NCBI RefSeq assembly: GCF_030376605.1
Contig: NZ_JARRAE010000005.1
Span: 1 to 64,000, forward strand
Length of the DNA: 64,000 nt
Reading direction: 5' to 3'
Source of the DNA: Pseudochrobactrum sp. sp1633
GTDB taxonomy: Bacteria > Pseudomonadota > Alphaproteobacteria > Rhizobiales > Rhizobiaceae
Part shown: positions 54,575 to 62,804 of the stretch, one piece after another
Numbering within the stretch: the first letter of the stretch is position 1
Layout of the letters: every line of letters starts with the position of its first letter
Position numbers and translations under genes: made by a program
The notes under the pieces: model-generated
What the model was told of the DNA's origin: nothing
The model's database searches: none
What the model saw: the letters and a program-made list of their open reading frames with translations, nothing else

Positions 54575-55546
54575 TCAACTGATCAGGCCGATTTCGCGCA
54601 TTTTACCGATCAGCTCAGAATCGGGCTTACCACTGACATTGAGACGGAACAGCTTCTGAAACTCGCGGATTGCATCTTCCGTTGATTTACCCGGAACACC
54701 GTCCACAACAACCATATCATTGCCAAAGGCTTTCAGTCCGGCCTGAATGCGCACCAGTTCTTCAGCGCTGACATTTGGCCCCGCCCGTCCTGATGCCGGT
54801 TGTGCAGCAGCCGTTTTATCTTCTGTTCTGACCATTATAGGCGCAGGTCTTTTTTCAGCCACAGGCACAGATCGCGCAGAACTGCTTTCAGGTTTCATCT
54901 CCGGCTTGCTTTCAGGCACAGCAACAGCAATGGCTTCAGCAATTGTCAGGCTTTTCTCGGCGGGCTTTGCCTCGGCAGTCAGTGACGGCTGCAACTTTGC
55001 CTGCACACTCTGCCACTGCTCAAGCGCATTACGGGTCTGCGGGCCGGTCAGCCCGTCCACAGCCCCGCTATAGAAGCCAAGCTGCTTCAGATTATATTGC
55101 AGGATCGCAACCTGCTTGTCGCCATTCAGCGCCAAAGCCGGAAGATCACCGCCATCAACAGTGGTGTCGGGCAATGTTGCAACTGTTTGCTGCGGCGTAT
55201 GATTGCCGCTTTGTGTATTGACAGCTTCACGCACAGGCGCGGTTTGCGACGACTGGACAACCGCACTGCCTGTCAGCCTGCGTTGCGCCTCATCATCTTT
55301 AACAACAGCACGGAAAACCTGCTCTGGACGGGTTTTAAAAAACACACCATCATGCGCCTGCGGCTGATACCAGATTGCATTGCTGGCAACAAAACCCAGT
55401 GTTACGAGAAAAGCGGTTGAACCGCCTGCTACCACCGGATTGCGCGCAACAATATCTCCGGCCGCCAGCGCCATGCGTGACACGCCGGTCAGGCATGCAT
55501 CAAAAAATCGTCTGCCAAAGCTACGCCGTTTTGCGTTTTTGCGCAT
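54575..55546 (-). CDS. Peptidoglycan-binding domain protein
   Basis: From the ATG at 55546 (preceded by AAGGGGAC) the product is 323 residues. A basic cytoplasmic start is followed by one membrane helix (about 40-58), then two PG_binding_1 domains: NLKQLGFYSGAVDGLTGPQTRNALEQWQ and the C-terminal FGNDMVVVDGVPGKSTEDAIREFQKLF. A Pro/Ala/Ser-rich linker joins them. It is anchored in the inner membrane and should bind the cell wall. The start lies 26 bp inside the end of the upstream kinase gene, so the two are coupled. Confidence 0.88.
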   Translation of the reverse strand: MRKNAKRRSFGRRFFDACLTGVSRMALAAGDIVARNPVVAGGSTAFLVTLGFVASNAIWYQPQAHDGVFFKTRPEQVFRAVVKDDEAQRRLTGSAVVQSSQTAPVREAVNTQSGNHTPQQTVATLPDTTVDGGDLPALALNGDKQVAILQYNLKQLGFYSGAVDGLTGPQTRNALEQWQSVQAKLQPSLTAEAKPAEKSLTIAEAIAVAVPESKPEMKPESSSARSVPVAEKRPAPIMVRTEDKTAAAQPASGRAGPNVSAEELVRIQAGLKAFGNDMVVVDGVPGKSTEDAIREFQKLFRLNVSGKPDSELIGKMREIGLIS

Positions 55547-57572
55547 GGAAGTCCCCTTGCGTTTCGTACCGCTGCGGCTCTGTCTTTCCGTCATAACTAC
55601 TTTCTGCCCGACCCTTTTCTACCAAACTATCTTCTGTCTGGTCGGCCTGAATATTGATAATTGCTGTTTTTACCTGTTCAAGAGCGCTGCGAACATCGGT
55701 TGAAGAACGCCCCGCCTGCATTATAGAGGCTGATGATGCAGAATTTGCGGCCTGCATTGCAACAGGTCCGGCGTTATCCACAACCTGATGCTGCATTTGG
55801 GGCAGTCTTACAGAAACTGTTGTACCCTGCCCTTTACGGCTGCGGATATCCATCTCGCCCTGATGCAGGCTCACCAGTCCTTTGACCAGATAAAGACCAA
55901 GGCCTGAACCCTCCTGCATACGGGTCTGTGCATTATCAATCTGCGTGAAAGGCTGGCACAGGCGCTCAATCTCATGAGCATCCAGACCGACGCCGGTATC
56001 AGAAACAGAGATAACCAGATTCTGCACCGCGCCCGCATAGCCGAGCGTTGTCCCTTCAGGCATAACATCAATCGTTACACAGCCGCCACGATCTGTAAAT
56101 TTGATCGCGTTGGACACCAGATTAATCAGAATTTGCCGGATTGCACGGCGATCACCGATCATATCCGTAACCGCAGGATGAATACGGTCGCACAGAATAA
56201 CGCCTTTTTTCTCAGCCAGCGGCATGAGCATGGCATTACACATTGTTATGCTGTCACGCACACAGAAGCGCTCTTGCACAACCGGATACTGACCGGACTC
56301 CAGCCGAGAAGCTTCAAGAATACCATTAACAACCTCCAGCAAATGATTGCCGGACTTGCGGATCAGATCAATATATTCGCGCTGTTTATCGCTCTGCAAC
56401 GGCCCTGCCACATCATGCAGCAGCAGATCTGAAAAGCCGATAATTGAGTTCAGCGGTGTGCGCAGTTCATGGCTGACAGTGCCGAGCAAACGTCCGCGTG
56501 AGGTTTCAAGATTTTCAATGGTCGCGCTCTGGCGGCTAAACTTTTGCTGTACTTCCTCAGCCTGCGCCAGATTGCGCGCAACAATCAGGAAGCCTTCTGC
56601 ATCAACAGCGCTTTTAATCTGGCCTTCAATTTCAAAAGCGCTGAAATAAACTTTTGCCTGCCCGTTTTTATCTGCCACGCGGCTATCCACACAACGCAGA
56701 CGGATTTCCGTTTTACCACTGAGCTTCATCAAAGAATTTTTATTCTTGAGACCATTCAGAAAGGCAAGATACTGCACGCGATCAGCCACATGCACACGAT
56801 CGAGCAGCAATGTGCCATTGAGCACAGCGCGATCTACGCCAAACTGTTCAACGCAGCGTTCTGACAGAGAACGGATTTGTCCTTCACTATCCAGACGAAT
56901 AACCAAAGCATCCAGCGCCGCTTCCAGATCGCTGTCAGCGCTATCAGATGCGCCAGAATTTTGTTGTTTGGCAGCGGCAGGCAGCGACATACGCAAGACG
57001 CGCAGCAAAACAGTCCCGACATAGGTAAACAGGAATGTCGTTGAAACAGCGGCAGGCAGTGCCACTTGTGTGTTGATACCTTTTGTCAGCGAAACCGTAA
57101 TCAGCACCATTGAAATGGCCACTCCGGCAAAGACTGCCGCACGGTGGCGGGCGACAAGCCATATCTCCAGAGGCAGTGCCAGAACCATCGCCCAAACCAG
57201 ACCATTATCCGCACCGGCAAATAATGCTGTAAAGGCCAGAACCGCACTATAGAATGAGAGGGCTACAATACCGGTCAGGCTGTTACGGATATGAGAGGCC
57301 TGCGCCGCGAGCAACAGCACCGATATTCCGGCAAAAGACAATCCTGTGAACAGCATACCATGAAGGGATGCTGCCGGCAGAATGCTGTAGAACGCCATTG
57401 CAAGGAACAAAGGAAACAGCAGCAATGCAGAACGCAGATCAGATGCAGAGAAATGCTCAGCTGAACATGTTTTATCGGCGCTACTGTCCTGCGCAAACAG
57501 GGCATGATTCACAACGGTATGCTGTATACCGTTTTTAATCATATTCATTGTTCTCGCATAAATGCCGTACAC
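55521..57572 (-). CDS. DivJ-like sensor histidine kinase
   Basis: The 683-residue kinase has about six N-terminal membrane helices (about 48-200), a PAS domain (about 220-340), and HisKA with His368 in SHELRTPLNSIIGFSD. The ATPase domain follows with NLVSNAIKFT, DTGVGLD and GSGLGLYLV. A helical tail of about 110 residues follows the kinase core. A multi-helix membrane domain, PAS and the PleC/DivJ-type HisKA match the DivJ arrangement, the DivK kinase that opposes PleC. No periplasmic sensor is seen. The DivJ name is inference from architecture. Confidence 0.85.
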   Translation of the reverse strand: MYGIYARTMNMIKNGIQHTVVNHALFAQDSSADKTCSAEHFSASDLRSALLLFPLFLAMAFYSILPAASLHGMLFTGLSFAGISVLLLAAQASHIRNSLTGIVALSFYSAVLAFTALFAGADNGLVWAMVLALPLEIWLVARHRAAVFAGVAISMVLITVSLTKGINTQVALPAAVSTTFLFTYVGTVLLRVLRMSLPAAAKQQNSGASDSADSDLEAALDALVIRLDSEGQIRSLSERCVEQFGVDRAVLNGTLLLDRVHVADRVQYLAFLNGLKNKNSLMKLSGKTEIRLRCVDSRVADKNGQAKVYFSAFEIEGQIKSAVDAEGFLIVARNLAQAEEVQQKFSRQSATIENLETSRGRLLGTVSHELRTPLNSIIGFSDLLLHDVAGPLQSDKQREYIDLIRKSGNHLLEVVNGILEASRLESGQYPVVQERFCVRDSITMCNAMLMPLAEKKGVILCDRIHPAVTDMIGDRRAIRQILINLVSNAIKFTDRGGCVTIDVMPEGTTLGYAGAVQNLVISVSDTGVGLDAHEIERLCQPFTQIDNAQTRMQEGSGLGLYLVKGLVSLHQGEMDIRSRKGQGTTVSVRLPQMQHQVVDNAGPVAMQAANSASSASIMQAGRSSTDVRSALEQVKTAIINIQADQTEDSLVEKGRAESSYDGKTEPQRYETQGDFHAQKRKTA

Positions 57573-57976
57573 GCAGCGTACTCACTCTGACACAATCTCA
57601 TTTTAAACTGTCACATTCTGAAACAGAACGAACAGTCACCTGACACCGACAGAATGGACGCCCAGACTTTAAGGAATAGATAAAACGGCGGTGAAGGATG
57701 CCCGTGAAAGTCGTTTTTCAGCGAAAAGCAGGCAGCTTTTTCCTCTATGGTAAACGGAATATTTCCAGCTGAGGCACACGGCAAGACAATCTTAAAAGTA
57801 TTTTATCAGAATCTTCAGAAATATGTCTCATGCTTTCAATAACGCGCCGCAAGGTTTTAAATCTTGCGCGAGCAGCATGAAAAATCCGGCGATAAATATA
57901 TGAATAATTTGACCTTTATATATTTTTCACGATCGGCGGCCGGACAGAACAGCGCAAATGAGCAGGAAAACAGACC
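57573..57976. promoter_or_regulatory. 404-bp divergent intergenic region
   Basis: No gene is recognised. The region separates the DivJ-like kinase and the DUF5330 gene and must hold both promoters. The inverted repeat CGCAAG...CTTGCG lies in its 3' half, without a T-run. Several AT-rich -10-like hexamers occur near 57890-57925, but none can be assigned. Confidence 0.5.
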
Positions 57977-58384
57977 ATGAGATTTCTGCTAAAATGCATT
58001 TTCTGGCTGGGCGGTGTGTTTCTGCTGATGCCGGGGATAATCGGAAAACAGACTGACACGGCTCCACCAGCCGCGCAGCAGCAAGCTGTAAAACATACGC
58101 CCGCCAATCCGCAAACGGGCAACACCTCCCCGTCACCTGATCCGGTAGAGCAATGGTTGCAGGCTGGCAAAACCTTGCAGGAGATCAGCACATTCTGTGA
58201 GCGTAACCCTGCACTTTGCATTGCAGGAAAAGCCACTGCCGCCAAAGCCGGAGAGCAGGCTTTAGTTCGCGCCAAAGGGGCTTTTGATGCGATGACTGGT
58301 TCGGCAGATGTGAAACCGGAAAACCCTGCGCAGACAGAGCCTTTGGCTGTGAAAATTCCTGTTCCGCTACCGCGTCCCAGATAG
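57977..58384 (+). CDS. DUF5330 family protein
   Basis: The 135-residue protein has an N-terminal signal/anchor helix (about 3-22) and a Pro/Ala/Gln linker. The conserved DUF5330 segment has EISTFCERNPALCIAGKATAAKA and two cysteines that probably form a disulfide. A Pro-rich tail ends KIPVPLPRPR. It is a small periplasmic protein common in rhizobia and Brucella, role unknown. The ribosome-binding site is weak (CAGGAAAA). Confidence 0.86.
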   Translation: MRFLLKCIFWLGGVFLLMPGIIGKQTDTAPPAAQQQAVKHTPANPQTGNTSPSPDPVEQWLQAGKTLQEISTFCERNPALCIAGKATAAKAGEQALVRAKGAFDAMTGSADVKPENPAQTEPLAVKIPVPLPRPR

Positions 58385-58529
58385 GTTCAGCAACATCGCG
58401 CTACAGCAAACTTTCCAATTGATATAAAAATGGTCTATAAGCCGCACCAAGTGTTTATTTACCAGCATGCCGGTATCGAAAAAGGCTCCCACTTTTCCGC
58501 GGCATGCCCCAGTTAATGCGGAGAGACCT

Positions 58530-58961
58530 ATGACAAATTCAAAGATCAGCACAATTGCGTCGGACTTTGAGTTTCTTGACGACTGGGAAGACCGCTACCG
58601 CTATGTGATTGAGTTGGGGCGTGATCTCCAACCATATCCTGAAGAGGCTCGTGACGCGGATCATAAAGTTCCGGGTTGCGTCAGTCAGGTCTGGCTGAAA
58701 ACGCTGAAGGGTCAGGGCGACGATCCGGTCATAGAGTTTTTAGGCGATTCCGATGCCCATATTGTCCGTGGTCTGGTTGCGATTTTGCTCGCGCTTTATT
58801 CCGGCGAAACCGCATCTTCCATCTTGAAGATTGACGCGGAAGCCGTGCTTAAAAGCCTTGGTCTGGATGAACATCTCACACCGCAACGCTCCAACGGCTT
58901 GCGTTCGATGGTTCAGCGTGTGCGCCATGATGCACAGGCTGCGCTAAAAAACGCAGCCTGA
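58530..58961 (+). CDS. sufE: SufE family sulfur acceptor protein
   Basis: SufE accepts sulfane sulfur from the cysteine desulfurase SufS and passes it to the SufBCD scaffold for Fe-S cluster assembly. I choose the ATG at 58530 (after GGAGAG), giving 143 residues, the usual length. The start EFLDDWEDRYRYVIELGRDL and the catalytic Cys50 in KVPGCVSQVW are clear, followed by a SufE-typical HIVRGLVAILLALYSGE. The suf operon itself is not in the window, so the gene stands alone. Confidence 0.95.
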   Translation: MTNSKISTIASDFEFLDDWEDRYRYVIELGRDLQPYPEEARDADHKVPGCVSQVWLKTLKGQGDDPVIEFLGDSDAHIVRGLVAILLALYSGETASSILKIDAEAVLKSLGLDEHLTPQRSNGLRSMVQRVRHDAQAALKNAA

Positions 58962-59005
58962 TATTCAGTCATTTTCGCGTTTAACACGGATATCTGACAG
59001 CTAAA

Positions 59006-59827
59006 TCAGAGGGGTGGCCGGTAATCCGGTGCGCCCCAATAAAGCCGATTGGGCGCACTATCCTTATCAGGTTTGCGCCCTCCCGTATAATGTCGGTGTA
59101 AGATACTAAGCGCTGCTTTAAGCAGCATTTTGGCAGAGCGTGCAGGCCATGATCTTTCACGCTCCACCAATTCCAAGCCTTTGAGAAAACAACATATATC
59201 CAAAAGCACGCCGGATAATTCCGGCCCGACAGCCTTCAGCGCCTTCTCAACCCTGTCACGGCAATCCAGAGCGTGGTCACTCAGCTCAGCCGCCGCTCCG
59301 CGCTCTCCCCGAAAACGCTTTGCTACATTGGCTTCCCAATTGGCTGTAATACGGGGCAACATATTACCGCGCGTAAAATCTGCTCTTAACCGCTCCCCCG
59401 CCTGAAATTCCTCATCAGTCAAAAAACGCCGACCCGTCTGTTTGTTGATGCGATAAAGCATGGCGAGCGACGATTCAGCACTATTGACCATAACAAGTTG
59501 AGGTTGCGTATCCTCGCTGGCAGGTCTCTGTTCGATATTGTGCAAGGGCTGCTCAGGTACATCCGTATTCTTAAGAGCCTGCAACAATTGTCGCCCGCTG
59601 GCACTGATCTTCACCTTGCCCGCCTCCGGCAGAATATATCCGGCACGGAGCAGCTTCGGCATAATTTGTCCGTCCACCGCAATTGTGCCGCCTGCTTCAC
59701 TGGTCAGAAAGATATGATCGTTCTCTGAATCACTTTCCGGACTGGCAGGTGCTTTGATTAAAAACTTCAGAAGATGCAGAACCGGACGCCTGTCCGTCAG
59801 GGACAATATATTTTCAGTTCTGATCAT
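59006..59827 (-). CDS. DUF6456 domain protein
   Basis: The ATG at 59827 overlaps the stop of the DnaA-like gene upstream (ATGA) and has GGGGGGAG 9 bp ahead, giving 273 residues. The C-terminal region shows DEEFQAGERLRADFTRGNMLPRITANWEANV, DCRDRVEKALKAVGPELSGVLLDICCFLKGL, and RSAKMLLKAALSILHRHY, the hallmarks of DUF6456. These suggest a helical domain related to phage antirepressor or HTH proteins. It is coupled to the DnaA-domain-like gene, so the pair may act together at DNA. Confidence 0.86.
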   Translation of the reverse strand: MIRTENILSLTDRRPVLHLLKFLIKAPASPESDSENDHIFLTSEAGGTIAVDGQIMPKLLRAGYILPEAGKVKISASGRQLLQALKNTDVPEQPLHNIEQRPASEDTQPQLVMVNSAESSLAMLYRINKQTGRRFLTDEEFQAGERLRADFTRGNMLPRITANWEANVAKRFRGERGAAAELSDHALDCRDRVEKALKAVGPELSGVLLDICCFLKGLELVERERSWPARSAKMLLKAALSILHRHYTGGRKPDKDSAPNRLYWGAPDYRPPL

Positions 59828-60375
59828 TGCTCTGCACTCCCCCCGCAAGGATAAAGCGCTCGGATGAAATATTCAAAAGAGCTGACACTGCGATCAAATT
59901 TTTCATTCTCCCGCATATCTTCAATCAGATGGCAGGCATGTTTAACCGTAGTTCGCTCACGACAAAATGCATAAGCAACCTCAGCCATAGACAGTCCAAA
60001 CATAGTGTGGGCGATATACATGCCAAATTGCCGGATTCTCGCGACATGGCTGTTACCACGCTGCCCACTGCGCAATTCCTGCAAAGACACATGAAAGAAT
60101 ACAGACAGCAAAGCCATTAGTGCGCTGCATATATTCCATGCACGCAGCTGACGCTCCCTGCTGCTTAACTTGCGCATCGAGCTCTTGCTCTGATGCATCA
60201 ACTCCGCAAGATACAGTACATCATTCGTCATTCGTTTTTTTCTGACAGAGTCTTTGGTGTTATTCGCCCCTTGCCTGTCAGCCATAAAAAACGGGCGCGA
60301 TGACGCCGGCAAATTATGTAAACTTATGAGCGCTTCTGTGTGACCAGATAAAAAATCAGGAAAATTATTCAACAT
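59824..60375 (-). CDS. DnaA domain IV-like DNA-binding protein
   Basis: The 183-residue protein has a C-terminal domain (about 95-160) that matches the DnaA DNA-binding domain IV: FHVSLQELRSGQRGNSHVARIRQFGMYIAHTMFGLSMAEVAYAF in its helices, followed by RERTTVKHACHLIED (140-154), the DnaA GRDHTTVxHAxxxIE signature. There is no AAA+ domain. A GGAGG site precedes the ATG at 60375, which supports the long form. Such stand-alone domain IV proteins occur in rhizobia; some may bind DnaA-like boxes or act as regulators. It is the first gene of a two-gene unit. Confidence 0.88.
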   Translation of the reverse strand: MLNNFPDFLSGHTEALISLHNLPASSRPFFMADRQGANNTKDSVRKKRMTNDVLYLAELMHQSKSSMRKLSSRERQLRAWNICSALMALLSVFFHVSLQELRSGQRGNSHVARIRQFGMYIAHTMFGLSMAEVAYAFCRERTTVKHACHLIEDMRENEKFDRSVSSFEYFIRALYPCGGSAEQ

Positions 60376-60502
60376 ACGTCCTCCGCAGACGTCATATTGA
60401 TAATATAAAATTATTATACGGGGATAAACTTCACCGTAAAAAGGATAAATATAAAATTTACTTCAAACAAACAATATTAATATAGATAAAATTAATAGCT
60501 TT

Positions 60503-60582
60503 AAAACATTCATTACAAACATTTTATCAAAAAATCAAACATATCTACAAAATAAACATTTAAACTAAAAAACAAACATATC
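60503..60582. repeat. Array of five AAACAT boxes in an AT-rich divergent promoter
   Basis: Copies of (C/T/A)AAACAT(A/T)T have their central C at 60507, 60520, 60540, 60557 and 60577. Two copies are identical (CAAACATATC at 60536-60545 and 60573-60582). Spacings of 20, 17 and 20 bp between the last four fit about two helical turns. The whole 286-bp gap (60376-60661) is extremely AT-rich. Confidence 0.6.
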
Positions 60583-60661
60583 AATATCATAAAACTCTAC
60601 TTATCCCCCCGCAATCGTTACAACAATATAATCCCCCGTTGAGTAACGAAGGGGGACATTC

Positions 60662-60988
60662 ATGTCAGAGGCACTCAAGCAGGAAAAACAGGATTTTCTG
60701 GAAAAACGTAAAGAAGATACACTTCAAGCAACACAGTCCGTTGCGCTTCAATTGAGTTGCGGAATTGATTTACAACAGATTTTAAATGCCCCTCTTGAAC
60801 AGAAAACACGTATAGCGGACAAATTAAACCGCCTGCTCAAAAGAGAAAGATTAAAAGGCCTCAACAAGCACTGGAGCTATGACATCAACCGTCATATCGC
60901 GCTGAAACAAGTGCAAAACCGTTTAATAAAATTAATAAAAGAACAGACGATCTCAACAGAACTGAAAGTGCTTAATGCACCCGCCTGA
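60662..60988 (+). CDS. Small helical protein of unknown function
   Basis: The 108-residue protein is highly charged and mostly helical, with Lys/Glu-rich stretches (EALKQEKQDFLEKRKED, NRLLKRERLKGLNK) and no signal peptide or known domain. A strong ribosome-binding site (GGGGGACATTC) precedes the ATG. It is transcribed divergently from the DnaA domain IV-like gene and sits beside mucR. Function is not known; the coiled-coil look suggests a protein-binding role. Confidence 0.7.
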   Translation: MSEALKQEKQDFLEKRKEDTLQATQSVALQLSCGIDLQQILNAPLEQKTRIADKLNRLLKRERLKGLNKHWSYDINRHIALKQVQNRLIKLIKEQTISTELKVLNAPA

Positions 60989-61132
60989 GCACCGCGCTCA
61001 CTATATTTTTGAGTGATTAAGGTGTCAGCGCCCATCCTTAACGGATTAAATATCACGCTTTGACTTGCGTTTTTGAACAGAGCGTTTTGTGCCCAGCTCA
61101 CAACTTCTTCTATGCATGTTCCGCAATATAAA

Positions 61133-61161
61133 AAGCGACGGCAGTTTAAATGCCGTCGCTT
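61133..61161 (-). terminator. Rho-independent terminator of mucR
   Basis: An 11-bp stem (AAGCGACGGCA at 61133-61143 with 61151-61161), loop of 7 nt, gives a run of T on the minus strand (CTTTTTATA), about 40 bp after the mucR stop. Confidence 0.85.
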
Positions 61162-61201
61162 AATTTCTTTTCGTGATCTCAGATACTACAAAGTTTCCGG
61201 A

Positions 61202-61630
61202 TCAGGCAGCTTTACGCTTACGGCCAAGACCCATTTTCTTCGCGAGCTGCGAACGGGCCGCAGCATAATTAGGAGCAACCATCGGATAGTTTGGATCGAG
61301 ATCCCACTTCTCACGATATTGTTCCGGCGTCAGATTGTAATGTGTCATCAGGTGACGCTTGAGCGACTTGAACTTTTTGCCGTCTTCAAGGCAAATAATA
61401 TAGTCGTCATGAACTGATTTCTTAGGGCTAATTGCTGGTTTCGGCTTTTCAACAACTGCAACAACTTCTTCACGAACACCTGAACGGGAAAATGCTGCAT
61501 GAACATCAGCTATCAACGCCGGAACTTCACCAGCCCGAATGGAATTATTACTGACATAAGCGGCGACAACATCAGCTGTAAGACTGAGCAGCAGTTCGTC
61601 AGCAGAAACCACAGTCTCTGGATGTTCCAT
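61202..61630 (-). CDS. mucR: MucR/Ros family zinc-finger transcriptional regulator
   Basis: MucR is a global, H-NS-like repressor of virulence, cell-cycle and surface polysaccharide genes. It binds AT-rich DNA in Brucella, Sinorhizobium and Caulobacter. The 142-residue length is that of Brucella MucR. The N-terminal oligomerisation region (about 10-50) precedes the prokaryotic zinc finger with Cys80, Asp83, His93 and His97 ([18 protein letters not shown]). A basic tail follows ([10 protein letters not shown]). A clear AAAGGA site precedes the ATG. The 692-bp AT-rich upstream gap is a likely place for autoregulation. Confidence 0.96.
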   Translation of the reverse strand: MEHPETVVSADELLLSLTADVVAAYVSNNSIRAGEVPALIADVHAAFSRSGVREEVVAVVEKPKPAISPKKSVHDDYIICLEDGKKFKSLKRHLMTHYNLTPEQYREKWDLDPNYPMVAPNYAAARSQLAKKMGLGRKRKAA

Positions 61631-62322
61631 TATACTTCCTTTACCTATAAATATTGCTGATTGGATTACCCTTACGAATAAATAAGAAGTCTATCCACAC
61701 GCCAATCAACCAGTTTAACCTTAGCTTGCCACCCGCGATCATCTTCTCATATCTGTAAAATTTGTAAAATGTCAATTTATTTCACATTCACATCAAGTGA
61801 TATTGATATTTTGACTGAATATTAAAATTTCAACACTCAACGCACGAGAATTAATATCTATGAGTCTGGCAAAAACAGAAATCTATTTCTCTCTGCTCTT
61901 CAACTGAACGTAAATTCGATATTATTATACACTTAAACTATGTGACAATTCGTTCCGAATTATACCCTCAGCAAACAAGCTCACAAAAAAATGCGAAGTT
62001 TTGCGTATTGAAACCGTTTACAGTAAAACTCAACAAACACAGCGATATAAAACAATGTCGCGGATATTTGCTACTCTATCAAAAAGCCCTGTATTTCTAT
62101 ATTAAGTCATTTTTCTGACAATTCATTCAACGGAATATTTTATACCACGTTTTTTTCAAAAAATCATGCCCCTGCAAGATTATCCAATGGTGTATCAGAC
62201 AAATAGCTGATCATGTTCACTTAAGGCTTATAATAATAGAAAGCTGTATATTCACCTTTTAAAAACCGCTTAATATCCCCATATATTGTAAAAATCGCTA
62301 TTCAAACCTCCGGAGAAATTAC
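61631..62322. promoter_or_regulatory. 692-bp AT-rich non-coding region between mucR and msrB
   Basis: No gene or clear RNA can be supported on either strand. It holds the promoters of mucR and msrB. The region is conspicuously AT-rich with many T-A steps, the kind of DNA MucR binds. One near-match to a DnaA box, CTATCCACA (61691-61699), is present but isolated. Confidence 0.6.
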
Positions 62323-62742
62323 TTGTCCGACAAAAACGCACCCCATCGCCCTCTGAAAGTGATTAAGTCTGACGCTGAATGGCGCGAACAGTTAACGCCA
62401 GAGCAATATAAAATCACGCGCCAGCACGGAACAGAACGGGCTTTTTCCAGCCCCGACTTTGATATCAGCAAGCTAGGCACCTATCATTGTATTTGCTGCG
62501 ACCGCCTGCTTTATAATTCAGAAGATAAATTCAACTCAGGCACAGGCTGGCCGAGCTTTACCCGTCCTGCCGAGGCAGACGCTGTTAATGCTTTTGAAGA
62601 TGTATCCTACGGTATGCGGCGCACGGAAATCCGTTGTGCGGATTGCGATGCCCATCTTGGCCATGTTTTTCCAGACGGCCCTGCTCCGACAGGCTTGCGC
62701 TACTGCATGAATGGTACTGCATTGTACTTTACTGCGGCCTGA
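62323..62742 (+). CDS. msrB: Peptide-methionine (R)-S-oxide reductase
   Basis: MsrB repairs R-methionine sulfoxide in proteins. The 139-residue protein starts at a TTG preceded by CCGGAGAAA; no ATG fits upstream. Zinc ligands Cys56, Cys59, Cys105 and Cys108 are present, as is NSGTGWPSF and the catalytic cysteine Cys128 in RYCMNGTAL. The residues after the cysteine are slightly unusual (INSASL is more common), but the form is known among alphaproteobacteria. It is followed closely by the oligopeptidase gene. Confidence 0.95.
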   Translation: MSDKNAPHRPLKVIKSDAEWREQLTPEQYKITRQHGTERAFSSPDFDISKLGTYHCICCDRLLYNSEDKFNSGTGWPSFTRPAEADAVNAFEDVSYGMRRTEIRCADCDAHLGHVFPDGPAPTGLRYCMNGTALYFTAA

Positions 62743-62804
62743 CGCTTCAACACACCGGCCTTTTTACTATTCGCTTATTTTGACAAGATTATACCGGAAA
62801 CAGC

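Noticed and set aside
60376-60661. Replication origin next to a DnaA-like gene
   Set aside because: AT-rich, but no cluster of TTATCCACA-type boxes; the neighbouring protein lacks the DnaA ATPase. The phased boxes fit an operator better.
61631-62322. Small genes or a structured RNA in the mucR-msrB gap
   Set aside because: Only very short frames without ribosome-binding sites and no stable hairpins recognised.
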